In this document: in pieces, positions 44,388-51,348 of the stretch
Numbering within the stretch: the stretch's first letter is position 1
How the letters are laid out: each line of letters starts with the position of its first letter
Assembly (NCBI GenBank): GCA_002773855.1
Contig: PEZY01000005.1
Coordinates: 62,001 to 126,000, forward strand
Reading direction: 5' to 3'
Length of the DNA stretch: 64,000 nucleotides
Source of the DNA: Candidatus Buchananbacteria bacterium CG10_big_fil_rev_8_21_14_0_10_33_19
GTDB taxonomy: Bacteria > Patescibacteria > ABY1 > 2-01-FULL-39-33
Translations under genes and position numbers: made by a program
Notes under the pieces: model-generated
Told to the model about the DNA's origin: nothing
The model's database searches: none
What the model saw: only the letters and a program-made list of their open reading frames with translations

Positions 44388-44996
44388 TTATCTTTTATAA
44401 ACTCGACTAGAAATTGTAGTCTGAATAAATATTTCCTTTTCAAATTTGGGATTAATATTTTGATTTTTTAATTTTAAAAATATTACCACTCGAGGTTGTT
44501 TGTTGGTCGCTGGGTTAGTGTTATAAATATCTTCTAAGTTTGGGATGATATAAAACTTAACATCAGTTACCGCTACGTCATCAGCATTCAAATTGGCCGC
44601 TTGGCCATTGACAATATATTCCAAATTATTACCACTAGCTGATTTAACAATCGAAGTCTCATTACCAAGCTCATCTTTTAGAAAATCAATTCTATCCTGT
44701 GGCTGGACCGCCTCCACTGGATATTTTATTTGCCGAGCTCTTATTTCTCTGGCTATTTTTTCGACAATATAGCGACCGTCATTTTGTAATCGTTGATAGC
44801 TAGCAGTGTGCTGATGTAAGCTACTAGCATTAAGATAAACCGCAGAGATAATAACTGAGGCAATAGAAAAAATACCAATAGCAATGACTACTTCAGCGAG
44901 ACTGAAACCAAAACATAAAACATCTAACGTGTAACGTCTAACATTTTTTCTATTATTTTTTGATAATGCTCCAAAGCATTTTACCAACTTTATCAT
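44388..44996 (-). CDS. J-type minor prepilin (GspJ/PilW-like)
   Basis: A 202-residue prepilin with a cleavage motif 'FGFSLAEVVIAIGIFS' (cut after Gly, Glu at +5). The leader is long (about 31 residues); part of it ('NVRRYTLDVL') is encoded by a short repeat also found before the H-like pilin. The reading frame overlaps the four-helix-bundle gene by 44 bases. The original start may have been lost or moved when that gene arrived. Confidence 0.78.
   Translation of the reverse strand: MIKLVKCFGALSKNNRKNVRRYTLDVLCFGFSLAEVVIAIGIFSIASVIISAVYLNASSLHQHTASYQRLQNDGRYIVEKIAREIRARQIKYPVEAVQPQDRIDFLKDELGNETSIVKSASGNNLEYIVNGQAANLNADDVAVTDVKFYIIPNLEDIYNTNPATNKQPRVVIFLKLKNQNINPKFEKEIFIQTTISSRVYKR
44911..44944 (-). 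repeat. GTTA(N)ACGTTA-type repeat, copy 1
   Basis: On the minus strand 'GTTAGACGTTACACGTTA' then 'GATGTTTTATGTTT'. It lies at the 3' edge of the four-helix-bundle gene and inside the J-like prepilin leader. Related copies are at 45305-45336, 46518-46545 and 46603-46636. Confidence 0.55.
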
Positions 44997-45300
44997 TTAA
45001 TTTAAGTATTTCTTTATAATCTATTTCTTTTATTAAACCTTGTTCATAAGAAAAATATAATAAATATTTTGACTCCTTCAATGAACCATAAGATATTTCT
45101 AAAAAATTTATATAGACTTTACAATTTACACCTTTTCTTCTAGCATAGCCCTCTATATAATTTAAGATAACCGACATAGAAGATCTTCTAATCTGAGAAG
45201 TAATGCCATACAATTCATCTTTAGGAAAACTTTTTGTAATATTATAAATCATTTTTACATACTTGTGCATTGTTATCTTTAAATCATCATGAAAATTCAT
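44953..45300 (-). CDS. four-helix-bundle protein (S23/23S rRNA-intervening-sequence family)
   Basis: A 115-residue all-helical protein: 'YNITKSFPKDELYGITSQIR', 'SSMSVILNYIEGYARR', 'FLEISYGSLKESKYLLYFS' and 'KLNDKVGKMLWSI'. This matches the S23/'IVS' four-helix bundle, related to Avd of diversity-generating retroelements. No reverse transcriptase or rRNA gene is near. It splits the I-J order of the minor pilin cluster and is flanked by short repeats in inverted orientation. Function unknown; a mobile or 'intervening' origin is inferred. Confidence 0.85.
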   Translation of the reverse strand: MNFHDDLKITMHKYVKMIYNITKSFPKDELYGITSQIRRSSMSVILNYIEGYARRKGVNCKVYINFLEISYGSLKESKYLLYFSYEQGLIKEIDYKEILKLNDKVGKMLWSIIKK

Positions 45301-45304
45301 ACTA

Positions 45305-45336
45305 CTACGTTTTATGTTATAAGTTAAACGTTACAT
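45305..45336 (+). repeat. GTTA-type repeat, copy 2 (inverted relative to copy 1)
   Basis: On the + strand 'ACGTTTTATGTTATAAGTTA' then AACGTTACA. It shares GTTTTATGTT and ACGTTA words with copy 1, but lies on the opposite strand on the other side of the four-helix-bundle gene. Confidence 0.55.
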
Positions 45337-45341
45337 ATAAT

Positions 45342-45995
45342 TTATTTCCAATTAAAAATTCTTTCTTGAACTGATATATTTCTATTTTGACCAACTAAAG
45401 TCCAAGAAACTGCTGATTTAACATCAATACCAACTTTCAATTCTGAAGCTAAGCAACTAGAACTCTTAACTGTAAAATCAACATTAAAATCATCACACTG
45501 TAAATCATTATTAGCATCACTACAACAAATATTTTGAGTTTCAATTAAACGATGATAAGTGGTTGGCTGTCCAGAATTATCATGACTATACAAGCCAGTA
45601 ATCGGATCACTATAAATAGTTGTAGCACCATCGTTTAAATTATCGGCAGCCAAGTAGTCTAATAACACATTTTCAGAAAATGGATTGACAATTATGCCAC
45701 TACCGTCGCCATCTAAACCACTATCCCAATAACACGGATCATAAGTCACGCTATTGTGAAAACAGCTATCGTTATTTTCTATAGCCAACCAATTAGAATC
45801 TCTAATATTTTTTACAATTTCTACCCCTTCTCTGGCCAAATTAATAGATAATATCCTAGCTCCAGCCTCTTGTTCACCATTAAAATTAGAAATAAAAAGA
45901 CCCCAGACACTAAAAAGACCAACTGTAATAACACCAATCGCCACTACTAATTCCAGCAGTCCCTGACCCTTTTGATTTTTAATATCAAAATCCAT
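45342..45995 (-). CDS. I-type minor prepilin (GspI/PilV-like)
   Basis: A 217-residue prepilin: 'NQKGQGLLELVVAIGVITVG' gives a short basic leader, a Gly cleavage site and a Glu at +5. The soluble part has several Cys ('NDSCFHNSVTYDPCYW', 'NICCSDANNDLQCDD') that could form disulfides. It follows the H-like gene by 12 bases. A PilV-like role at the pilus tip is likely. Confidence 0.8.
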   Translation of the reverse strand: MDFDIKNQKGQGLLELVVAIGVITVGLFSVWGLFISNFNGEQEAGARILSINLAREGVEIVKNIRDSNWLAIENNDSCFHNSVTYDPCYWDSGLDGDGSGIIVNPFSENVLLDYLAADNLNDGATTIYSDPITGLYSHDNSGQPTTYHRLIETQNICCSDANNDLQCDDFNVDFTVKSSSCLASELKVGIDVKSAVSWTLVGQNRNISVQERIFNWK

Positions 45996-46007
45996 TAATT
46001 ACAAATT

Positions 46008-46580
46008 TTAATTATTTAAAATATCCATTCGACCAGAAATGCTATTAACTCTAATATTTTTAGAGACGCTCAAATCATCGGCGTGTTTCAAATTAATCAA
46101 CACTTCATTACTAGCAACCAGTAAATCATCCAGATACATTTTAATATCACTCCGTGGTGGTGTTATTTCTATAATCAAATTATTACCTGACATATCAACT
46201 ATAGTTTTTTCTAATTGCACAGTGGCTATATCAATAATAGCATTGACGCTATTTTTGGCTTTTAATGAATATGAACAGTTAACTGAACATTTATCTATCT
46301 CAAAAATATATGACACTGGTACTTGTCCGGCTACCACTTTACCAGACAAAGATGAAGTTTGCATTTGTTTAATACCATCCAAAATTAGTCTTGATTCATT
46401 ATCCATATACCGAGCTTTTTCATTGCCTCTAAAATTTACCACCGTTAAAGTTGAAAATATCCCAACAATAGCAATGACAATTATCATTTCGGCTAAAGTA
46501 AAGCCATTTTCAGATAGCGCAAAACGCCTAACGTATAACGGTTTATTTCTTTTTAAGAGTAGTCTAACTAATTTTATCAT
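46008..46580 (-). CDS. H-type minor prepilin (GspH/FimT-like)
   Basis: A 190-residue prepilin with 'ENGFTLAEMIIVIAIVGIFS', cut after Gly with Glu at +5. 'DGIKQMQTSSLSGKVVAGQ' and a beta-rich C-terminus fit GspH/FimT. Its leader has about 27 residues, with 'YVRRFAL' encoded by a repeat like the one before the J-like gene. First gene of the H-I-J-K series, downstream of pilD. Confidence 0.8.
   Translation of the reverse strand: MIKLVRLLLKRNKPLYVRRFALSENGFTLAEMIIVIAIVGIFSTLTVVNFRGNEKARYMDNESRLILDGIKQMQTSSLSGKVVAGQVPVSYIFEIDKCSVNCSYSLKAKNSVNAIIDIATVQLEKTIVDMSGNNLIIEITPPRSDIKMYLDDLLVASNEVLINLKHADDLSVSKNIRVNSISGRMDILNN
46518..46545 (-). repeat. GTTA-type repeat, copy 3
   Basis: On the minus strand 'AACCGTTATACGTTAGGCG' then TTTTGCGC, inside the H-like prepilin leader. 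Related to copy 1. Confidence 0.5.
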
Positions 46581-46602
46581 TAAATTTAAATTAAATTAAC
46601 AA

Positions 46603-46636
46603 AATATGTTATATGTTATGCGTTACGTATTACATT
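46603..46636 (+). repeat. GTTA-type repeat, copy 4
   Basis: On the + strand 'TATGTTATATGTTATGCGTT' then ACGTATTACA, in the gap between pilD and the H-like gene, overlapping the last two pilD codons. Inverted relative to copy 3. Confidence 0.5.
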
Positions 46637-47412
46637 AAACTTAAATACCAATTCACAACCACATCTCCCCAAAGTATCGCCACCAATGTCCCGACGGCCA
46701 AAAAAGTGCCGAAAGGAATTTGAGATTTAAATTTTTTTGTTCCCCAAATTAACAAGAATATAGACACCATCGAACCAATAATATAAGAAAAAAACAAAGC
46801 CACTACTACAGACTTAGCTCCCAACATCAAGCCCATCAAAGCTCCCATCCGTAAATCACCACCACCTATCCATTTACCAGCTGATATTAAAAACTGTACA
46901 ACAAAAAACCCTAAGCCAATCACCAGTCCAACTAACAAACTAATCCAGCTAAAGCCCAAGGTCAAATTAAACAAGAAAGCTATTAGCATGGCCGGTATAG
47001 TAATCCTATCTAATATTAAATACCATTTTAAATCATAAACAAAAATAATTATCAAAAAACTAACAAAAACCAAATTTCTTAACCATAAAAGCCAGATATC
47101 AGAATTATAAAAAAGATTGTCAAAACTCAACATGCCAATAATATTATAAGTAACTAACACAAATAATAAACCAGTTACTATTTCCATTACTGGATATTGC
47201 CATGATATTTTTTTCTGACAATAACGACATTTACCCAATTGAATAATAAAACTAAGTAATGGTATTAAATCAATTGGCATTAAGATATGATGACAATGCG
47301 GACAATTAGAACGAGACCTAACAATATCAGTGCTGCTATGCATTCTAATAACAACCACATTCAAAAAACTGCCGATTATCAAACCCAAAATAAATATAAA
47401 AATATAAAACAC
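46630..47412 (-). CDS. pilD: prepilin peptidase/N-methyltransferase
   Basis: Membrane aspartic protease that cuts prepilin leaders and methylates the new N-terminus. 260 residues: 'GSFLNVVVIRMH', the cytoplasmic zinc site with two CxxC pairs ('CPHCHH', 'CRYCQKKISWQYPVMEI'), first Asp in 'FVYDLKWYLI' and the GxGD-type 'GGGDLRMGALMG'. Complete. It serves the pilins on both sides. The gap to the H-like gene holds repeat copy 4. Confidence 0.95.
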   Translation of the reverse strand: MFYIFIFILGLIIGSFLNVVVIRMHSSTDIVRSRSNCPHCHHILMPIDLIPLLSFIIQLGKCRYCQKKISWQYPVMEIVTGLLFVLVTYNIIGMLSFDNLFYNSDIWLLWLRNLVFVSFLIIIFVYDLKWYLILDRITIPAMLIAFLFNLTLGFSWISLLVGLVIGLGFFVVQFLISAGKWIGGGDLRMGALMGLMLGAKSVVVALFFSYIIGSMVSIFLLIWGTKKFKSQIPFGTFLAVGTLVAILWGDVVVNWYLSLM

Positions 47413-47449
47413 GGGATAATTTTTAATTTCTAATTTTTAATTTTCAAAT

Positions 47450-47857
47450 TTATCTATCCAACCCCTCATTGGTTAGCGCATACTTACCACTAGTAAGTCC
47501 CAACAAGCCTGACTCTAAATAAAATTCTACTCTAAAATTATCATCAGTCATTTGTGTTAAAACATATCGTAAACTATCAGTATTGACCGGATCAATAAGC
47601 GTTGAAACATTTGGTGATTGACCGCTACGACCAGTACAAAAGTTTATTAGCATACCTTCGCTGCATTCTGGTATTTTATAAGTATTAAACTTCAAAAAAT
47701 AAATATTCATTTCTGATTCTAAAATCCGCATATCGCCAAGTCGTTGATAATCCTTTATTCTAATTGAGTTATAAATAAACCACCAAACCAGCAATGAAAC
47801 GGCAGTTATTAGTAAAACAACATAAATAATTATTTTTATATTCTGTTTTTGAGTCAT
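47450..47857 (-). CDS. pilin-like membrane protein without a prepilin site
   Basis: A 135-residue protein with one N-terminal helix (about 9-29) followed by 'RLGDMRILESEMNIYFLKF' and a C-terminal beta-rich part with a Cys pair ('IPECSEG', 'NFCTGRSG'). This is the layout of short CPR pseudopilins, but there is no Gly-Phe-Thr cleavage motif. It lies between the major pilin and pilD, with its own extended -10 promoter. It may assist pilus assembly. Confidence 0.55.
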   Translation of the reverse strand: MTQKQNIKIIIYVVLLITAVSLLVWWFIYNSIRIKDYQRLGDMRILESEMNIYFLKFNTYKIPECSEGMLINFCTGRSGQSPNVSTLIDPVNTDSLRYVLTQMTDDNFRVEFYLESGLLGLTSGKYALTNEGLDR

Positions 47858-47890
47858 TTAAATCAATAATATTAGCTAATTTATAGTCAT

Positions 47891-47899
47891 ATTATACCA
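47891..47899 (-). promoter_or_regulatory. extended -10 promoter before the pilin-like gene and pilD
   Basis: TGGTATAAT on the minus strand, preceded by TTTTTG. It resembles the major pilin promoter (TTTGTGGTATACT). The start is predicted near 47884. Confidence 0.55.
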
Positions 47900-47915
47900 C
47901 AAAAATAACCATAAC

Positions 47916-47942
47916 AAAAATCCCCCATTGCTGGGGGATTTT
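47916..47942 (-). terminator. intrinsic terminator after the major pilin
   Basis: AAAATCCCCCA/TGGGGGATTTT with a 4-base loop, 22 bases after the pilin stop and just upstream of the next promoter. Confidence 0.85.
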
Positions 47943-47964
47943 ATACTAAATTGCCAATAAAAAA

Positions 47965-48369
47965 TTATGGGCAAACAGTCTCAGTACCAGCTAAACTAGC
48001 AACTTCCTTAGCCTGACCAGTTGAATCGACGCAGAAATCTACAGTTTCATCAGAACACAAACCAGCCCAAGCAACCCAAGCCGAATCATTAATGCCACCA
48101 ACATTGATCTGATAGGTTGCGGAATCAGGACTACAGCTTGGAGGCAATAGATTGGAAATTTCAGTGTTAGTCATATCAAAACCAGTAAAAACACCTGAAT
48201 CATACTGCACGGCAGCAAAAGTTCTGATTTGTGATAAGTCACTTTTGATTTGGGCATCACGAGCCTTATTTCTAGCGGTGTTTAAAGAAACCACAGCTAG
48301 CGAAGAAAGCATACCGATAATAGCAATAACCACCAAAAGTTCGATTAAAGTAAAACCTTTTTTATTCAT
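47965..48369 (-). CDS. pilA: major type IV pilin
   Basis: A 134-residue class III-signal pilin: 'MNKKGFTLIELLVVIAIIGM', cut after Gly5, with Glu at +5, followed by 'SSLAVVSLNTARNKARDAQI' and a compact C-terminal domain with four Cys (two disulfides possible, one near the last residue). Its own promoter and terminator fit the high expression expected of a fibre subunit. It lies between pilC and pilD. Confidence 0.93.
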   Translation of the reverse strand: MNKKGFTLIELLVVIAIIGMLSSLAVVSLNTARNKARDAQIKSDLSQIRTFAAVQYDSGVFTGFDMTNTEISNLLPPSCSPDSATYQINVGGINDSAWVAWAGLCSDETVDFCVDSTGQAKEVASLAGTETVCP

Positions 48370-48510
48370 AAAACTAAATTATTAATTTTTTATTGATTTT
48401 TGTCCACTCGAGTGGATGAAAACCTGAATTAAAAACTATTTCTAATCCAAGGATTCTAGACATTTTTTCGACCTTTTTTATTTATTAAACAATATCCACA
48501 ATCTACTTAC

Positions 48511-48519
48511 AGTATACCA
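48511..48519 (-). promoter_or_regulatory. extended -10 promoter of the major pilin
   Basis: TGGTATACT on the minus strand (TATACT at 48511-48516). The transcript would have a leader of about 135 bases before the ATG at 48369. The rest of the 245-base gap is AT-rich; no clear -35. Confidence 0.55.
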
Positions 48520-48614
48520 CAAATTACCAAAACAAAAAAATACAAAAACATTTATTTTTTATAAATTTTTCTCAATCAAACATTCTAGTGATTTTTAGTT
48601 TTTTATGGTTTATT

Positions 48615-49826
48615 CTAAAAAGCGGCTGATAATTGCCAAATTGGCATAATAACTGCTGCCACAAAACCACCAACTACAATACCCAAGAAAATCATAATAA
48701 TTGGCTCTATTAAAACTGATAAATTAGCCACGGAATTATCAATTTCTCGACCATAAAACTCAGTTAATTTTTCCAACACTTCTTCTAATTTACCAGTTTC
48801 CTCACCAACACTTATCATTTGAGACACTAAAACCGGCACGTATCTGTTGGCTACAATACTATCTGCCAAAGAACTACCCTCATCAACATCAGAAATGGCT
48901 TGTTCTAACATTCGATCATATACGGTATTGCCAACCACCCGTCGGACCACTCTTAAAGCTTTAGAAGCTGGTACACCACCCTTAAGTAGAGTATTTAAAC
49001 TTCTAGTGATGCGCACCACATAAACATAGGTAGCAATTTTACCAAAAACTGGTACTCGAATCTTAAACAAATCAAAAATTCTACGGCCACTGACAGTTTT
49101 ATTAACAGTAAACCAAAAACCACCAAGCACTGATAATATGCCAATCACAACTACATACCAATAATCCTTAAAAAAATCGGAAGTACCTAGTAGTATCCTG
49201 GTCATTAAAGGCAATTTGACCCCAGACTCTCTTAACATTTGAGTCATTTGTGGTACTACAAAAACCATTACCACAATACCCACAATAACTAATCCGGACA
49301 AAATAAAAGCTGGGTAGATCATTGCGCCCTTAACTTTTGATTGCAAATCATAATCCTTTTCTTGTTGATCCGCTAAATAACTCATCACCTCACTTAAACG
49401 ACCAGAAGTTTCACCAGAACCCACAATATTAGTATAAAAATCACTAAAAACATTGGGATAAAGAGCCATAGCCTGAGACAGTTTAGCACCACCATCTACT
49501 TCATCGGCTATGCCAGAAATAATCGCCTTAAAATATTTATTACCAGCCTGCTTGACCAATATTCTAAGTGCTTTAACAATTGGTAAATTAGCATCTATCA
49601 TTACTGACAACTGTCTAAAAAATATAACTTTTTCTTTAGTTTTAATACGATTTAGAAAGCCCATCATTTGATTTTCAAAATCTTTGGCTGTTTGTTTTTT
49701 AATACTAATAACCGACAAACTTTTTTCTAAAAGCAAAGAAACAACTACATCTTCAGATATGGCATCTATTTCACCTTCAACTAATTGATTATTTAAATTT
49801 TTAGCTTTGTAAGAAAATAAGGACAT
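48615..49826 (-). CDS. pilC: pilus inner-membrane platform protein PilC/GspF
   Basis: 403 residues, two GspF repeats each with a helical cytoplasmic part and membrane helices. 'FFRQLSVMIDANLPIVKALRIL', trimmed here, and 'RITRSLNTLLKGGVP' are the paired motifs; 'GEETGKLEEVLEKLTEFY' is the second conserved block. It connects the ATPases to the pilus. The end, 'IVGGFVAAVIMPIWQLSAAF', matches PilC/GspF. It follows the PilT-like gene by 10 bases. Confidence 0.93.
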   Translation of the reverse strand: MSLFSYKAKNLNNQLVEGEIDAISEDVVVSLLLEKSLSVISIKKQTAKDFENQMMGFLNRIKTKEKVIFFRQLSVMIDANLPIVKALRILVKQAGNKYFKAIISGIADEVDGGAKLSQAMALYPNVFSDFYTNIVGSGETSGRLSEVMSYLADQQEKDYDLQSKVKGAMIYPAFILSGLVIVGIVVMVFVVPQMTQMLRESGVKLPLMTRILLGTSDFFKDYWYVVVIGILSVLGGFWFTVNKTVSGRRIFDLFKIRVPVFGKIATYVYVVRITRSLNTLLKGGVPASKALRVVRRVVGNTVYDRMLEQAISDVDEGSSLADSIVANRYVPVLVSQMISVGEETGKLEEVLEKLTEFYGREIDNSVANLSVLIEPIIMIFLGIVVGGFVAAVIMPIWQLSAAF

Positions 49827-49836
49827 GATTTTAAAT

Positions 49837-50907
49837 TTATCTTAAAAGTGATTCTAATATTTTTCTATCTGTAGTATTATCCAGAGCATCTTCTCTGGTT
49901 ATTTTAGATGACTTAACTAATTTTGCCAAACCATAATTAAATGACACCATACCTTCGTTTCTGGAAGTTTGAATTAAATTATTTAAACCAGCAATATTAC
50001 CATTGATAATCATAGACTTAACCGCTTCATTCATAACCAATACCTCCTGAACTACTGCCACGCCACCACCAATTTTAGGTATAATCTTTTGACAAATAAC
50101 GGCCCGCAAAGCAGTTGCTAGCAAATCTCTAATTCTTTCTTGATCATAAGCTGGAAACATATCCAATATTCTAGCAATAGCATTGGTCGATGAATCAGCA
50201 CTAATAGCACTAAAAACCAACGAACTCCCCCTAGCAATTTCCAAGACCGCTGGAATAACCTCTGACTTATTAATCTCTTCTAAAAAGAGAATATCACCGT
50301 CTTCCTCTTCAAAATATTTTAAAGCCTCGGCAAATGAATTAGTATCAATGCCTACCTCTCGCTGTTCAATAATACTTTTATTATTGGTAAAAATGTATTC
50401 TATTGGATCTTCAATGGTAATAATATACTCTTTTCTGGAACGGTTTATTTCTTCGATTAAAGCGGCTATGGTAGTTGATCTACCAGATCCAAATGGACCA
50501 GATACTAATATTAAACCATTTTTATTTTTAACTAAATTAGACAGAATTGAATTTAATTTTAAAGATTCTAATGTTGGCACCTGATAAGGAATATGTCTCA
50601 AAGAAACTGACAAAAAACCGCGTTGATAAAAAATATTTACCTTAAATCTCAAATTGTTATCAAAATTATAAGCCAAAACAATTTCTTTGTTAACTAATAA
50701 CTTTTCTTTTTTTTCTTTAGTGAGCAAAAAATCCACTAAACCTTGCATAAAATCTTGGGTTACCACTTCTTGATCTTCCAAGTAAACCAAATGATCATCT
50801 ATTCTAAGAATCGGATTATTCCCGACAGAAAAATGTAAATCAGATGCTCCTCTCTTAACAGCATCAGTTAGGATATTTTTAATAGTTAATTCTTGACCAA
50901 CCGACAT
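49837..50907 (-). CDS. PilT-like ATPase with degenerate active site
   Basis: 356 residues with the PilT layout: N-terminal PAS-like domain ('ASDLHFSVGNNPILRIDD') and RecA-like core. But the Walker A reads 'GPFGSGRST' (137-145), with Arg143 where Lys is required. The His box reads 'SSLVFSAISADS' (about 228-239) instead of GHLV..LHTN. The Asp-box 'IEDPIEY' is kept and Walker B has 'GDILFLEEI'. It probably binds nucleotide weakly, if at all. It lies between pilC and a receiver gene in the pilus operon. The intact ATPase in the operon is pilB. Confidence 0.9.
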   Translation of the reverse strand: MSVGQELTIKNILTDAVKRGASDLHFSVGNNPILRIDDHLVYLEDQEVVTQDFMQGLVDFLLTKEKKEKLLVNKEIVLAYNFDNNLRFKVNIFYQRGFLSVSLRHIPYQVPTLESLKLNSILSNLVKNKNGLILVSGPFGSGRSTTIAALIEEINRSRKEYIITIEDPIEYIFTNNKSIIEQREVGIDTNSFAEALKYFEEEDGDILFLEEINKSEVIPAVLEIARGSSLVFSAISADSSTNAIARILDMFPAYDQERIRDLLATALRAVICQKIIPKIGGGVAVVQEVLVMNEAVKSMIINGNIAGLNNLIQTSRNEGMVSFNYGLAKLVKSSKITREDALDNTTDRKILESLLR

Positions 50908-50928
50908 AATTTAATTTTAGACTTATTA

Positions 50929-51324
50929 CTAAGCAATGTGATTGCTTTTAATTAAATCCTTTATTTTAGCCACTACCTCCGAAGGCATAAAATGAGCTTT
51001 AATTAAATAATCAGTCGCTCCCAAGCTTAGGCCTTTTTCCACATCAGCCTTTTGACTTAAATTAGTCAATAATATAACTGGAATATCCTTTAACTTTTTA
51101 TCCTTTTTAATATTTTCTAAAACTACAAAACCATTTAATTTTGGTAGTATTAAATCCAACAAAATCACGGCTGGTCTTTTTTTGCCGACTAATTCTAAAC
51201 CCTTTTCGCCATCATAAGCTGTATAAACATCAAATCCTTCGAGTTCGAATTTTGTTCTATAAAGATCTGCTAAAAAAACATCATCTTCCACAATTAGGAT
51301 TGGAATATTATTTTTTTGAATCAT
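50929..51324 (-). CDS. single-domain response regulator in the pilus operon (KAHF subtype)
   Basis: A 131-residue receiver with 'VEDD' at 12-15, phospho-acceptor D57 in 'LLDLILPKLNG', 'LTNLSQKADV' and 'YLIKAHFMPSEVVAKI'. No output domain. It resembles the receiver at 17654-18040 more than any other here. It lies between pilB and the PilT-like gene (24 and 21 bases), which suggests control of the pilus motor by protein contact. Confidence 0.92.
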   Translation of the reverse strand: MIQKNNIPILIVEDDVFLADLYRTKFELEGFDVYTAYDGEKGLELVGKKRPAVILLDLILPKLNGFVVLENIKKDKKLKDIPVILLTNLSQKADVEKGLSLGATDYLIKAHFMPSEVVAKIKDLIKSNHIA

Positions 51325-51348
51325 AATATAATAAATTATTAATAATAA

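Noticed and set aside
44953..45300. Diversity-generating retroelement, suggested by the Avd-like four-helix bundle
   Set aside because: No reverse transcriptase, template repeat or variable repeat pair was seen nearby.
46039..46599. 186-codon open frame on the + strand opposite the H-like prepilin
   Set aside because: It mirrors a gene with clear prepilin motifs and has no recognisable domain or start signals; it is a shadow frame.
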